NCBI RefSeq assembly: GCF_023155745.1
Contig: NZ_JAKNUS010000008.1
Coordinates: 110,696 to 174,695 of the forward strand
From: Microbacterium kunmingense
GTDB taxonomy: Bacteria > Actinomycetota > Actinomycetes > Actinomycetales > Microbacteriaceae
Reading direction: 5' to 3'
Length of the DNA stretch: 64,000 bases
Position numbers and translations under genes: made by a program. The notes below the pieces were generated by a model, which was not told where the DNA came from, searched no databases, and was given only the letters and a program-made list of their open reading frames with translations. Below are positions 34,680 through 44,623 of this stretch, piece after piece; position 1 is the stretch's first letter, and each line of letters begins with the position of its first letter.

Positions 34680-34701
34680 AAAAGGCCCCCGATGGGGACC
34701 T
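34680..34701 (-). terminator. Terminator of tRNA-Arg
   Basis: On the minus strand AGGTCCCC and GGGGGCCT form an 8-bp stem (one T-G pair) with loop ATC, followed by TTTTC. It lies 25 bp after the tRNA. Confidence 0.75.
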
Positions 34702-34725
34702 CTTCCTCACTGTCTCAACACAGTG

Positions 34726-34798
34726 CGCGCCCGAAGGGACTCGAACCCCTAACCTTCTGATCCGTAGTCAGATGCTCTATCCATTGAGCTACGGGCGC
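34726..34798 (-). tRNA. tRNA-Arg (anticodon ACG)
   Basis: A 73-nt cloverleaf on the minus strand: acceptor GCGCCCG/CGGGCGC, D arm GCTC...GAGC, anticodon stem TCTGA/TCAGA with loop CTACGGA (anticodon ACG), T arm AGGGG-TTCGAGT-CCCTT. CCA is not encoded. No integrase or att duplicate is visible nearby. Confidence 0.96.
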
Positions 34799-34883
34799 CC
34801 GCGCTCCCTGCCGAATCCGGCGCGCGAGCACCACATGAGAATACCCCACCGGGGGCGGCGCCGCGAATCGAGCGCGGGCCGGG

Positions 34884-35444
34884 TCACGAGGGATCGCTCT
34901 CCCGCCGGCGCGCCCGTCGATGTGCGGACAGCCGCGGGAGGTCGACCAGTCGCAGCGCCTGCATGCGCGCACTTCGCATCGTCTCGTAATCCGGGTCGAG
35001 GTCGGGACGCATCGCCTCGACCCGCAGGCGTCGCTGCAGGTTCGATTCCACGTCGCCCCACGCGGCATCCCGAGCTTTCTCGACCAGGTCGCGCACCGCC
35101 TCGGGATCCTCGGCCATCTCGCGAAGTCGCTTGGCGACGCCCTCGTACTGGCGGCGCCGGCGACGCAGATTGCGGGTGTCGCGGTCGCGGTAATCGTGGG
35201 TGCCGTCGGGATCGGAGAACTTGCCCCACGCCTTCTTGCGCTGGCGGCGGGCGAGGTCGGCGGCGGCGTCCTGTTCGTCGGCGAGCGCGAGCAGCGTGGC
35301 GCGCGCGAAGTGCTCGAACGGTTCGTACTGGAACGTCTCGTTGTTGGCGATCGTCTCGACGAGGATGCGATTGCGCACCGTCAGGCGCGCGGCGGCGGCG
35401 GCGATCGAGACCCCCTCGCCGATGGCTTCGGCGGTCTTGCCCAT
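34884..35444 (-). CDS. Conserved-looking hypothetical protein
   Basis: A 186-residue, highly charged, Arg-rich, mostly helical soluble protein with no membrane segment or known catalytic motif. ATG 35444 follows a good GAGGGGG ribosome-binding stretch. Features: ETIANNETFQYEPFEHFARATLLAL and a long basic helix RRRRRQYEGVAKRL. It lies between the tRNA and the aldose-1-epimerase-like gene. Function not recognised. Confidence 0.7.
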   Translation of the reverse strand: MGKTAEAIGEGVSIAAAAARLTVRNRILVETIANNETFQYEPFEHFARATLLALADEQDAAADLARRQRKKAWGKFSDPDGTHDYRDRDTRNLRRRRRQYEGVAKRLREMAEDPEAVRDLVEKARDAAWGDVESNLQRRLRVEAMRPDLDPDYETMRSARMQALRLVDLPRLSAHRRARRRESDPS

Positions 35445-35500
35445 CGTCACCCCCTCGCCTCCAGGCTACCGGCCGGTGAGCGGGCGCCCCGGCTCCAGGC

Positions 35501-36445
35501 TCAGGCGATCGCCGAGATCCGCCAGGAGGCCTCGGCCGACGCGCCCGGCTCCAGCTCGATGAGGCCGGTGTCGAAGTCGTAGCGGCCGTCGTTGAAGGCG
35601 TCGGGAGCGCACGTCATCGGCTCGACCGCGAGCCCCAGCCGGGAGACCGCGCGGTCGGGCTTGTCGGCGGTGTGGATCTGCGCCCAGGGGCAGGCGGTGT
35701 CCCACGTCATCGCGACGCCGGTGCCGTCGGCGGCGGTCACGCGCACCGTGGCGAAGCCGTCGTCGTCGCGGGCGAAGCCGGTGTAGGCGTGATCGATCTC
35801 GACCGCTCCGATCCGCCGCGCGCGACGGAAGTCGAAGCGCTCCGCGCCGGCGGTGTCGACCGGTTCGAGCGAAATGGGGATCAGTCGGTCGTCGGTGACG
35901 GTGAGCACCTCATCGGCCGGAAGCTCGAGGGTCCACTCGTCGACGAGGCCGGGGCCGGCGACGAGGTACGGGTGCGGTCCGGTCCCCCAGGGTGCGGGCT
36001 CGCCACTGTGGTTGTGCACGCGGACGGTCTGGGTGAGACCCTCGGCGGAGAGCTGGAAGGTCGTCTCGATCCCCAGCTCCCACGGGTAGCCGGTCTGCGC
36101 GACGACGGTCGCTGCCAGGGTGACGTGGCTCGGCCCCTTGTCGATCGCCTCGAAGTCGAGCCACGACGCCAGGCCGTGCAGGGCGTGCCCTCGCGCGGGC
36201 TCGGTCAGCGCGACGCGACGCTCGACGCCGTGGAAGGTGAAGACGCCGTCGACGACCCGGTTCGGCCAGGGTGCGAGCGTGGCCCCGCGGTAGGACGGCC
36301 GCACCTCGTCGGCGCCGAAGGGGACGACGAGGTCGCGGCCCTGGAAGGTCAGGCACCGCAGCGTCGCGCCGACGCTGGCGATGCACGCCTCGTAATCGCC
36401 CGCGCGAAGGGAGTGCTGCGTGCCGGAAACGGGATGCGAGACCAT
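35501..36445 (-). CDS. Aldose 1-epimerase family protein
   Basis: A 314-residue galactose-mutarotase-like enzyme: N-P-W-P-N-R substrate motif (APWPNRVVDG), catalytic His in RGHALHGLASW, HNHSGEPAPWGTGPHPYL, and catalytic Glu near the C-terminus (GLAVEPMTCAPDAFN). ATG 36445 has an AGGAG ribosome-binding site. It follows the GH43 terminator on the same strand, so it has its own promoter or receives readthrough. Probably interconverts anomers of arabinose or a related sugar. Confidence 0.88.
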   Translation of the reverse strand: MVSHPVSGTQHSLRAGDYEACIASVGATLRCLTFQGRDLVVPFGADEVRPSYRGATLAPWPNRVVDGVFTFHGVERRVALTEPARGHALHGLASWLDFEAIDKGPSHVTLAATVVAQTGYPWELGIETTFQLSAEGLTQTVRVHNHSGEPAPWGTGPHPYLVAGPGLVDEWTLELPADEVLTVTDDRLIPISLEPVDTAGAERFDFRRARRIGAVEIDHAYTGFARDDDGFATVRVTAADGTGVAMTWDTACPWAQIHTADKPDRAVSRLGLAVEPMTCAPDAFNDGRYDFDTGLIELEPGASAEASWRISAIA

Positions 36446-36488
36446 GTCGATGCTCCTGGGGTGTGGTGACGTTCGAGTATGACCCAAG

Positions 36489-36527
36489 ACGTGGGGGCCC
36501 ACGCAACAGATGCGCGGGCCCCCACGT
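36489..36527 (-). terminator. Terminator after the GH43 gene
   Basis: A 12-bp perfect stem (36489-36500 with 36516-36527, arms ACGTGGGGGCCC and GGGCCCCCACGT) with extra inner pairs, 8 bp after the GH43 stop codon on the minus strand. Confidence 0.75.
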
Positions 36528-36534
36528 GCGTGGA

Positions 36535-39519
36535 TCAGCCGCAGGTGGCGGCGGCGACCGTCGCCGTGGTGGCGAGGGTGCGGCCGTCCGCGCCTGTCGC
36601 CGTGACGGTCACAGGCGTCTCGGGCGCCGAGACCAGGCGCGTCGAGAACGAGCTCGCCACCGTCTTGCCCGGCTGCACCGTGAGCGTCTTGCCGCCGTAG
36701 GCGCCCGACAGTGTCACCGTGGCGGCGACATCGTCGGCGTTTGTCACGCTCACGACCTGCACCACCTTGCCGACCACGCACCGCGTGGCGGTGGTGAGCG
36801 TCAGATCGAGTCCGAGCGATACGGCCTCCGAGGTCGAGGCGCTGACGAGTCCGTCGCGGTACCCGTCGTAGCTCGCGGTGACGCTGCCGACCCCGGCCGG
36901 CACCTCGATCGAGGCGACGCCCTGGTCGGCGGCGACGAGGGGGACGGTCTCGGTCCAGTCGTCGCCCGAGAAGGTGACGGTCCCTGCGACCTGTCCCTCA
37001 TCGGCCGCGGTGACGGTCGCTGTGGCCACACCGTCGTCGACGACGAGCGCGGTCTCGGAGGCCGCTGCCGCCACCGACGTCCACTGCTGCATCGCGGTGA
37101 GCACCTGCTGCGACACGCTCACGAACGACCCGTGCCGGGGGCTGGCGGGAAGCCCGCCGGGGGCCCGGACGTTCCAGGTCGATCGCTGCGAGAGGCGGTC
37201 GCTCTGCCTGCTCGAGGCGATCTCGTCGCCGGTGGTCACGAAGGCCCGGTATCCGCCGGCGCCGTAGTTGTCGACGAGGAAGACGTAGCCGTCGTCATCC
37301 GGGGTGTTGTTCGGATCGCCCTCGTTCAGCTTGATGATCTGCGGGCCCTCACCCGCCTGTCCCGTCTCCAGCGTCGTCATGCGGGTGTCGGTCAGCTGCC
37401 AGGATGTCGCGGGGTCGGCGTTCCAGTCCGAGCGCGACGTGGGCGCGGTCAGCACCGTCGAGCGCTCGAGGAAGATGTCCTTCCCCGCCTCGAGACCGTC
37501 GGCTCCGCCGCCCTCCTCGTTCTTGGTGAACCGGTAGTAGTAGTCGCCGATCTTCTGCACGGTCGAGTCGATCCGCGCGAAGCCGGTGTCCTGCCAACTG
37601 GCCGGCGGATACGTGAACGTGGTGAAGTCGCGGGTCAGGACGTAGAACATCCGCGCGTACAGGTTGTCGGAGTTCGACTTCGTCTCGTCGGAGTACAGGC
37701 GCGAAGCGAAGAACACCACGTACGACTGCAGGTCGTCGTCCCAGTACGCCTCGGGCGCCCAGGTCATGCCGGCCGCCGGCTGGTTGATGGTGATGCCGGT
37801 GTTCTCGCCGTTGGTGCGCGTCCACTCCACGAGGTCTTCGGACTCCCAGACCTCCACCTTCAGACTGCCGTTCGACTGGGCAGGACCCCACCCCGTGCCG
37901 CACCCGATGCACAGGTCGGTGGCGATCATGTAGTACTTGTCGCCGTTCGCCGAGCGCAGGATGTACGGGTCGCGAAGACCCGTCGTGTCGGTGGTGGAGG
38001 TGATGGTGGGCTGCCCGCCGTTGACGGGCGAGAAGGTGAAGAAATCGTTGCCGGAGGTCGCGGCCTGGTAGATCTTCTCGTCGGAGTCCGACCTGAAGTA
38101 CGCCGCCGCGTACCCCGCGTCGGGCGCGGAGCGGCCGAGCTCGGCGACGGTGATGACGAACTCGCGGGTCTGGGTCTGCCCGTTGAGCTCGGCCGACGCC
38201 GTGAGGGTCACCTCCCGGTCACCCTCGCCGTAGCCGGGGCGGGTGACGATGCCACCCCCGCGGAAGGGGTCTGCGGCACCTGCGGCGGGCGCGACGTACC
38301 CCGGATCGGTCGCGGTGACCACAGCGGGGTCGGACGAGGTCCAGGTGATCTCCGCGCCGTTGACGGTGCCGGTGGTCACCAGCGGCAGGTTCTCGGTGGT
38401 GCGCGGCTTCAGCACGATCGCATCGAGGTCGGCGCCCACGACGGGAGCGAGCACCGTCACCTCGAACGTGAGGGTCGATCCGAGGCCCGTCGTCGCGGTG
38501 AGGGTGACGCGGGCGTCCTCCGTGATCGCCCGCGAGACCTCGCCGTCGGTCGAGACGACGTCGGGGTCCGACGACTCCCACGCCAGGCTCACGCCGTACA
38601 GGGAGGAGGGCAGGGTCAGCGTGCTGGTGACCTCGTCGAGCGACGGGTTGGCCGCGCGCACGGTGGGTTCGATGTCCAGACGGATGAGCTCCGCGGTCGA
38701 GGCCGCCTTCTGCTCGGCCGTCGGCATGCTCGACGACACCTGGTCGCCGGTGAGCGCGACATCCCAGAACTTCACGTCCGACACATCTGCCCGCAGCAGC
38801 GGGTCGCCCTGATAGAGCGAGCGGCCGAGGTAGCCGAGCACCGAGCCGCTGGGGATGATCGAGGCCATCGACTTGGAGTGCGTGAGGGTCGAGATGACGA
38901 CGCCGTCGCGGTACAGGGTCAGCGTGTTTCCGCTTCCGACCATCGTCAGGGTGGTGAAGCCGGGGTTGAGACCCCCGCCCGCGGGCATCCGGGACTCGCC
39001 GTTGCCGGAGTCCTTCACGCGGATGGCCGCGAGCACCTGGTTGGTGTATCCGCCCTGAGCGTTGCGGGGGCTGAGGAACACGTGGTTGCCGAGCTGCGTG
39101 GTGTTCCACGGCCCGACGCCGTCGCCGATGACCCACCCGAAGTGGTTGGCCCCCGTCTGGGTCGTGACGGTGTACTCCACCGTGAAGTCGTTGTCCGTTC
39201 CCGTGACCAGACCCTTCGGCAGCGCCGCGTAGCCGTCCGCCTTGAACCGCAGCGCGTCATCGCCGGCGAGGTCGACGAAGGATGCCTCGGTGAGGCCGGT
39301 GAGCGTGGCGTTGCGGCCGTTGCCCGACACATCCAGCAGTGTCTGTCCGCTGTGCGACATGTCGTAGTGGGCGGTCGGGGCGGGCACGTCTGCGGCGAGC
39401 GCCGCCGTGGGGGCTGTCAGACCCAGCATCGACACGGCGAGCACGCCGGCGACACCGCCGGCGACCGCGCGTCGGAGGGAGCGCCGCGGCCGTTCGGACG
39501 CGACAGGACGTGGACTCAT
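36535..39519 (-). CDS. Secreted multidomain GH43 arabinanase/arabinofuranosidase
   Basis: A 994-residue exoenzyme from ATG 39519. Order: signal peptide (1-43, cleaved after A-L-A-A), LamG-like domain (45-235), two bacterial Ig-like units (about 240-420), GH43 five-blade propeller (about 430-760) and Ig-like repeats to the end. GH43 motifs: catalytic base Asp in TGLRDPYILRS and acid Glu in GMTWAPEAYWDD. There is no LPXTG or membrane anchor. Cuts arabinan or decorated xylan outside the cell; the products feed araD-araB-araA in the same operon. Confidence 0.9.
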   Translation of the reverse strand: MSPRPVASERPRRSLRRAVAGGVAGVLAVSMLGLTAPTAALAADVPAPTAHYDMSHSGQTLLDVSGNGRNATLTGLTEASFVDLAGDDALRFKADGYAALPKGLVTGTDNDFTVEYTVTTQTGANHFGWVIGDGVGPWNTTQLGNHVFLSPRNAQGGYTNQVLAAIRVKDSGNGESRMPAGGGLNPGFTTLTMVGSGNTLTLYRDGVVISTLTHSKSMASIIPSGSVLGYLGRSLYQGDPLLRADVSDVKFWDVALTGDQVSSSMPTAEQKAASTAELIRLDIEPTVRAANPSLDEVTSTLTLPSSLYGVSLAWESSDPDVVSTDGEVSRAITEDARVTLTATTGLGSTLTFEVTVLAPVVGADLDAIVLKPRTTENLPLVTTGTVNGAEITWTSSDPAVVTATDPGYVAPAAGAADPFRGGGIVTRPGYGEGDREVTLTASAELNGQTQTREFVITVAELGRSAPDAGYAAAYFRSDSDEKIYQAATSGNDFFTFSPVNGGQPTITSTTDTTGLRDPYILRSANGDKYYMIATDLCIGCGTGWGPAQSNGSLKVEVWESEDLVEWTRTNGENTGITINQPAAGMTWAPEAYWDDDLQSYVVFFASRLYSDETKSNSDNLYARMFYVLTRDFTTFTYPPASWQDTGFARIDSTVQKIGDYYYRFTKNEEGGGADGLEAGKDIFLERSTVLTAPTSRSDWNADPATSWQLTDTRMTTLETGQAGEGPQIIKLNEGDPNNTPDDDGYVFLVDNYGAGGYRAFVTTGDEIASSRQSDRLSQRSTWNVRAPGGLPASPRHGSFVSVSQQVLTAMQQWTSVAAAASETALVVDDGVATATVTAADEGQVAGTVTFSGDDWTETVPLVAADQGVASIEVPAGVGSVTASYDGYRDGLVSASTSEAVSLGLDLTLTTATRCVVGKVVQVVSVTNADDVAATVTLSGAYGGKTLTVQPGKTVASSFSTRLVSAPETPVTVTATGADGRTLATTATVAAATCG

Positions 39520-39554
39520 CGGTGAGTTCCTCCTCGGGTGGGGGATGCGCTCGT

Positions 39555-41066
39555 TCAGAAGCCCTGAGCGAGCCGGTAGTACGCCTGGTTCCAGCGCAGC
39601 TCGCGCTGGAACCCGCGGACGGTGGTGTCCTCGTCGATGACGAGCAGTTCGGTGGCGGCGATGTCGGCGAAGTCGCGGAAGACCTCGATGCCCACCTGGG
39701 TCGTCATGACGGTGTGGTGCGCGGCGCCGGCGGCCAGCCAGCAGGTGGCGCTGGTGGCGAAGTCGGGCTGCGGCTTCCAGACCGCGCGCCCCACCGGGAG
39801 CTTGGGGAGGGTGGGAGAGTCGATGTTCTGCACGACGTTGGCGACGAGGCGGAACCGGTCGCGCATGTCGCTCATCGCCACGACGAGTGCGGGCCCCGAG
39901 TCGGCGGTGAAGACCAGCCGCACCGGGTCGTCCTTCCCCCCGATGCCCAGCGGATGCACCTCCAGGCGCGGTCGCGCCGTCGTCAGCGATGGCGAGACCT
40001 CCAGCATGTGCGCGCCGAGGATCTTCTCGTCCCCCGGCACGAGGTCGTAGGTGTAGTCCTCCATCAGGCTGGCCCCGCCGGGGAGCCCGGTGCCCATGAC
40101 GTTCGCGACCCGGACGAGGATCGCGGTCTTCCAGTCGCCCTCGGCTCCGAACCCGTAGCCCTCGGCCATGAGCCGCTGCACGGCGAGCCCGGGCAGCTGC
40201 CTGAGCCCACCGAGGTCTTCGAAGCTCGTGGTGAACGCACCGAACCCGCCCTCCTCGAGGAAGGCGCGAAGCCCCAGCTCGATCGCGGCGCCGTCGCGGA
40301 GCGACTGGTGACGCTCGCCTCCCGGGCGCAGGTGAGGGGCGATGTCGTAGAGGTCGATGTACTCCTCCACCAGCAGGTCGATGTCGCCGTCGGCGGCGGC
40401 GTCGACAGCCTCGACGAGCTCGTTGACACCCCAGGTGTTCACCTGCACCCCGAAGCGCAGCTCCGCCTCGGTCTTGTCCCCCTCGGTGACCGCGACGTAG
40501 CGCATGTTGTCGCCGAACCGGGCCAGTTTCAGCGACCGCACCGCCGCCCATCCGGCCGCGGCGCGCTGCCAGTCCTCGACCTGCTGGCGCACCGCCGGGT
40601 TGGACACGTGCCCGACCACGGTCTTGCGCGCCACTCCGAGACGGGTCTGGATGTACCCGAACTCCCGGTCACCGTGCGCGGCCTGGTTCAGGTTCATGAA
40701 GTCGAAGTCGATGTCGGCCCAGGGCAGCACCACGTTCGCCTGGGTGTGCAGGTGCAGCAGCGGCTTCTGCAGCGCGTCCAGACCCGCGATCCACATCTTC
40801 GCCGGACTGAAGGTGTGCATCCACGCGATCACCCCGATGACGTTGTCGCGCGCGTTGACATCCAACGCGAGCCGCCGGATCGAGTCGGGATCTTTCCGCA
40901 CCGGCTTCCACACGACCTTGACCGGGAGGTGTCCGAGGCCGGCGGCGACCTGCTGGGACTGTTCGGCCACCTGACGCAGCGTCTCCTCGCCGTAGAGGTT
41001 CTGACTGCCGGTGACGAACCAGACCTCCAGGTCGTCGAAGCTCGTCGAAAGCGTGGTGCGGGTCAT
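39555..41066 (-). CDS. araA: L-arabinose isomerase
   Basis: A 503-residue protein of standard AraA length: [15 protein letters not shown] at the N-terminus, [32 protein letters not shown] and [23 protein letters not shown] (metal-binding Glu/His). Converts L-arabinose to L-ribulose. Third gene of the araD-araB-araA-GH43 operon; 31 bp after araB. Confidence 0.97.
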   Translation of the reverse strand: MTRTTLSTSFDDLEVWFVTGSQNLYGEETLRQVAEQSQQVAAGLGHLPVKVVWKPVRKDPDSIRRLALDVNARDNVIGVIAWMHTFSPAKMWIAGLDALQKPLLHLHTQANVVLPWADIDFDFMNLNQAAHGDREFGYIQTRLGVARKTVVGHVSNPAVRQQVEDWQRAAAGWAAVRSLKLARFGDNMRYVAVTEGDKTEAELRFGVQVNTWGVNELVEAVDAAADGDIDLLVEEYIDLYDIAPHLRPGGERHQSLRDGAAIELGLRAFLEEGGFGAFTTSFEDLGGLRQLPGLAVQRLMAEGYGFGAEGDWKTAILVRVANVMGTGLPGGASLMEDYTYDLVPGDEKILGAHMLEVSPSLTTARPRLEVHPLGIGGKDDPVRLVFTADSGPALVVAMSDMRDRFRLVANVVQNIDSPTLPKLPVGRAVWKPQPDFATSATCWLAAGAAHHTVMTTQVGIEVFRDFADIAATELLVIDEDTTVRGFQRELRWNQAYYRLAQGF

Positions 41067-41097
41067 GAGGTCCTTCTCTTGTGGGGAACGGGGAACG

Positions 41098-42681
41098 TCA
41101 GATCGCGTCGGCGGCTGCCCGCTCCGCCGCGAGACCGTCGTGGTATCGCGTCAGGTAGCGGGCGAAGCCGGCGACGTCGTCGGCATCCGGGGCGACGGTG
41201 GTCACCTCGGCGCCGGCGAAGACGTCATCGGTCAGGTAGGTGGACAACGGTCGGTCGGCATGGCCGAGGTATGCGGCGAGCACCGCCATGCCCCAGGGAC
41301 CCCCCTCGGCGGCGGTGTCGCCGACCGCGACGGGCGCGTTGAGCGCTCCGGCGAGGAACCGCTGGGCGACCCCTGCGGTGCGGAAGATGCCGCCGTGGCC
41401 GAACATGCGGTCGATCGCGACGCCCTCCGCCTCGAGGACGCGCATGCCGAGCGCCAGGGTGGCAAAGATCCCGTAGACCTGCGCGCGCATGGCGTTGGCC
41501 AGGGTGAACCGGCTGTCGGGCGTGCGCAGGAACAGCGGGCGCCCCTGGTCGAGACCGGCGATCGGCTCTCCCGCGAGATGGTTGTAGGCCAGCAGGCCAC
41601 CGGCGTCGGGTTCGCCGGCGAGCGACTCCTCCAGGAGAACCCGGAACACCTCGTCCGCATCGAGAGGCGTCCCGGCCGCGGCCGCGAAGCGGGTGAACAT
41701 CCCCGCCCACGCACTGAACTCGCTCGCACCGTTGTTGCAGTGCACCATGGCCACCGGGTCCCCGGCCGGGGTCGTGACGAGGTCGATCTCGTGGTGGATG
41801 CCGGCGATCGGCTGCTCGAGGACCACCATGGCGAAGATGCTCGTGCCCGCACTGACATTGCCCGTGCGCGGTGCGACGGCGCCCGTGGCGACCATGCCGG
41901 TTCCCGCGTCTCCTTCCGGAGGACAGAGCGGGATGCCGGGGCGAAGCGCTCCGGTCGGGTCGAGCCGTCGCGCACCGGCCTCGGTCAGCGTCCCGGCTGG
42001 CTCGCCGGCCTGCAGCACGCGGGGCAGCACCGTGCGCACCGACAGCGCCGGCGACCGGTCGGCGACGAGGGCGTCGAAGCGGTCGAGCAGCTCCTCGTCG
42101 TAGGAGGAGCCGTCCGGGGCGATGGGGAACACGCCCGACGCGTCGCCGACGCCGAGCACCCGCTCACCGGTCAGCTGCTCGTGCACGTAGCCCGCCAACG
42201 TCGTGATGTGGTCGAGGTCGGAGAGGTGGGCTTCGTCGTCGAGGACCGCCTGATACAGGTGGGCGATCGACCACCGCAGCGGGATGTTCACCCTGAACGC
42301 GTCGGTGAGGGCCGCCGCCGCCGGGCCGGTCGTGGTGTTCCGCCACGTGCGGAACGGAACCAGCAGCGCGCCGTCGGCGTCGAACGCGAGGTACCCGTGC
42401 ATCATCGCCGAGACGCCGAGCGCCGCGTACGTGTCGGGTGCGACGCCGTGGCGCCGTTCGGCGTCGGCGACGAGGTCGGCGTACGCCGCGGTCAGACCGG
42501 TCCAAACGTCGTCGAGCGCGTACGTCCAGTTCCCGTCCCCCCACCGGTTCTCCCACGCGTGAGACCCGGAGGCGAGGACCCGCGACGGATCATCCGCATC
42601 GACCAGGCAGGCCTTTATCCGAGTCGAGCCCAGCTCGATCCCCAGCGCCGCACGACCGGCGCGAATCACCTCGGCGCTCAC
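41098..42681 (-). CDS. araB: FGGY-family kinase, probable ribulokinase
   Basis: A 527-residue FGGY kinase: ATP-phosphate loop [30 protein letters not shown], catalytic Asp region [38 protein letters not shown]. It is not the classical E. coli AraB form but the actinobacterial type that occupies the araB position. Phosphorylates L-ribulose (role inferred from the araA/araD operon). Overlaps araD by 4 bp. Confidence 0.9.
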   Translation of the reverse strand: MSAEVIRAGRAALGIELGSTRIKACLVDADDPSRVLASGSHAWENRWGDGNWTYALDDVWTGLTAAYADLVADAERRHGVAPDTYAALGVSAMMHGYLAFDADGALLVPFRTWRNTTTGPAAAALTDAFRVNIPLRWSIAHLYQAVLDDEAHLSDLDHITTLAGYVHEQLTGERVLGVGDASGVFPIAPDGSSYDEELLDRFDALVADRSPALSVRTVLPRVLQAGEPAGTLTEAGARRLDPTGALRPGIPLCPPEGDAGTGMVATGAVAPRTGNVSAGTSIFAMVVLEQPIAGIHHEIDLVTTPAGDPVAMVHCNNGASEFSAWAGMFTRFAAAAGTPLDADEVFRVLLEESLAGEPDAGGLLAYNHLAGEPIAGLDQGRPLFLRTPDSRFTLANAMRAQVYGIFATLALGMRVLEAEGVAIDRMFGHGGIFRTAGVAQRFLAGALNAPVAVGDTAAEGGPWGMAVLAAYLGHADRPLSTYLTDDVFAGAEVTTVAPDADDVAGFARYLTRYHDGLAAERAAADAI

Positions 42682-43403
42682 TGATCCGTCTCTCCCGCCC
42701 GGCGCTCGTCGCCGGCCTGGCCGTAGACGTTCTGGTACCGGTCGTAGAGGCGGTCGATCGCGTCCTGCGCGATCGGCACGAGGTCGCCCCCCTGCCGGGC
42801 GATGTGCACCGTGCGGGCGACATCCTCGACCATGACGGCCGCCTTCACCGCATCCTTCGCCGAGACGCCGATCGTGAACGGACCATGGTTCTTCATCAGC
42901 ACCGCACGCGAGCGATGCCCACGGAGGGTCTCCACGATCCCGCGACCGATGGAGTCATCCCCGATGATCGCGAACGGCCCCACCGGGATCGGACCGCCGA
43001 ACTCGTCGGCCATCGCCGTGATCACGCACGGGATCTCCTCACCCCGCGCCGACCACGCCACCGCGTACGTCGAGTGGGTGTGCACCACCCCGCCGACCTC
43101 CGGCATATGGCGGTACACATACGCATGCGCCGCGGTGTCGCTCGACGGCGACCGCTCGCTGCCGGGGGTCCCCGGCACGACATTGCCGTCGAGTTCGCAC
43201 AGGATCATGTTCTCCGGCGCCAGATCGTCGTACGACACCCCCGAGGGTTTGATGACGAACAGGTCCGTTCCGGGCACGCGCCCCGAGACGTTTCCCCCGG
43301 TCCACACCACAAGCCCGTACCGCACCAACTCCGCGTGAAGGGCGGCGACATCCGCCCGCACCGCGTCGATCGTGGCGAGGACATCTTCGGAGTACACCGT
43401 CAT
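42678..43403 (-). CDS. araD: L-ribulose-5-phosphate 4-epimerase
   Basis: A 241-residue class-II aldolase-fold enzyme: WTGGNVSGRVPGTDLFVIKPSG, zinc ligands in VVHTHSTYAVAW and MKNHGPFTIG. Converts L-ribulose-5-P to D-xylulose-5-P. ATG 43403 is the right start; upstream codons in frame run into the operator. First gene of the ara operon, 47 bp downstream of the LacI operator. Confidence 0.96.
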   Translation of the reverse strand: MTVYSEDVLATIDAVRADVAALHAELVRYGLVVWTGGNVSGRVPGTDLFVIKPSGVSYDDLAPENMILCELDGNVVPGTPGSERSPSSDTAAHAYVYRHMPEVGGVVHTHSTYAVAWSARGEEIPCVITAMADEFGGPIPVGPFAIIGDDSIGRGIVETLRGHRSRAVLMKNHGPFTIGVSAKDAVKAAVMVEDVARTVHIARQGGDLVPIAQDAIDRLYDRYQNVYGQAGDERRAGETDQ

Positions 43404-43449
43404 CGGAACGCCCTTCGTCGTGCCGAGATCATGTCGGCAGGAGTCTTGA

Positions 43450-43481
43450 GGCTCCATTGTGTCCGCTAACACAATGGAGCC
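43450..43481. promoter_or_regulatory. LacI-type operator of the ara operon
   Basis: A perfect inverted repeat with 13-bp arms (GGCTCCATTGTGT at 43450-43462, ACACAATGGAGCC at 43469-43481) and a 6-base spacer CCGCTA. It lies between araD and the second LacI gene; the central part resembles AraR-type sites (TGTTAGCG) of other actinobacteria. On the minus strand it reads TGTTAGCGGACACA. Confidence 0.82.
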
Positions 43482-43508
43482 GCAACCTCCAGACGATGAG
43501 CGATTGAT

Positions 43509-44522
43509 TCACGCGGGGCGAACCGGGCCTGTGGATCCTCGTTCGATGAGATGCGGTTCGACCGCTGCGTGCCGCGACGCAATATCGCCGCAAATGGACT
43601 CGACCAAAACCTCGAGCGCAGTAGCCCCGAGGGCTGCGAAGTCCTGCCGAACGGTCGTCAGCGGCGGAAGATAATGACGAGCGTCCGGAACATCGTCGAA
43701 TCCGAGAACGCTCATCTCCCGTGGCACCGACACGCCCCGGTCGACCAGACCATGTATCGCCCCCAGCGCCATCTGATCATTCGCCGCGAAGAGCGCGGTC
43801 GTCTTTGCGAGATCCATTCGGCGCGCGAAGGCGTACCCGGAATCGGATGTCCAATCGCCCTGGGCCAGATGCTTCGGGGCGAGTCCAGCCTGCTCCATCG
43901 CGACACGCCACCCCTGCGCTCGCGCTCGGGCGTCGTACCAATCGAGCGGACCGCCGAGATGCACGATCTCCCGATGCCCAAGCGACAGAAGGTGGTTCAC
44001 CGCCAGGAGCGCACCCAACTGTTGGTCGACACCCACTGTCGCGAACACCGGATGAGGCTCCGGCGTGATGAGCACGGTCGGTACTCCTGCTTCGCGGCGC
44101 TGGACCAGTTCAAGGGAGGAAGCCCGGGGGGCAATGACGCAGAGCGCATCAACGTCGCGGGAAACTGCGGAGATCGCCGCGTCGTCGACCGTCGCGTCCG
44201 GCTCGCCCGGTGTTGTCGCCGTTGTGATCGCGTACCCGGCAGCGCGGGCTGCGCGTTCGAACGCTCGCGCCGTGCTGCTCGGCCCATACTCCACTGCGCT
44301 GTCGACGAGAACGCCGATCCGCATCGCACGGCGCGTGGCGAGGGCGCGAGCTATCGCGCTTCGCGTGTAATTCAGTTCCTGAATCGCCTGGAGCACGCGG
44401 TCACGGGTTGCGTCACGGATGTTGGGATGTCCGTTCAACACACGCGAGACCGTCATGTGCGAGACACCTGCCCGCTCCGCGACATCATAGATGCTGGGTC
44501 GAGTTCGCCCTGTTCTGCTCAC
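43509..44522 (-). CDS. LacI-family regulator, probable arabinose repressor
   Basis: A 337-residue repressor from GTG 44522 (GGAGG ribosome-binding site 8 bases before). HTH: SIYDVAERAGVSHMTVSRVLNG, hinge NYTRSAIARALATRRAMRIG; ligand domain with GVDQQLGALLAVNHLLSLGHREIVHLGG and LFAANDQMALGAIHGL. It reads in the same direction as araD and lies just upstream of it. Its base composition looks visibly less GC-rich than its neighbours, a hint of separate origin. Confidence 0.9.
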   Translation of the reverse strand: MSRTGRTRPSIYDVAERAGVSHMTVSRVLNGHPNIRDATRDRVLQAIQELNYTRSAIARALATRRAMRIGVLVDSAVEYGPSSTARAFERAARAAGYAITTATTPGEPDATVDDAAISAVSRDVDALCVIAPRASSLELVQRREAGVPTVLITPEPHPVFATVGVDQQLGALLAVNHLLSLGHREIVHLGGPLDWYDARARAQGWRVAMEQAGLAPKHLAQGDWTSDSGYAFARRMDLAKTTALFAANDQMALGAIHGLVDRGVSVPREMSVLGFDDVPDARHYLPPLTTVRQDFAALGATALEVLVESICGDIASRHAAVEPHLIERGSTGPVRPA

Positions 44523-44623
44523 CTCTGCCTCCCCGGCGATTGCCTGACGGTACCACCCCCGTTCGTCTCCCCTATCCAGGACCCATAGCCTTGAGAATCT
44601 CAGTCCTTCGAGAGGGAGTCTCA

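Noticed and set aside
34665..34680. CCCGGG repeats after the DUF4188 gene considered as a terminator
   Set aside because: The 6-bp self-complementary blocks are too short and ambiguous to call.
34726..34798. tRNA-Arg as an attachment site for a mobile island
   Set aside because: No integrase, no second copy of the tRNA 3' end and no phage genes were found in the window.
36271..39525. A 1084-codon open frame on the plus strand opposite the GH43 gene
   Set aside because: It is antisense to a gene with complete GH43, LamG and signal-peptide features, and its translation is Arg/Gly/Val-rich low-complexity text typical of shadows in very GC-rich DNA.
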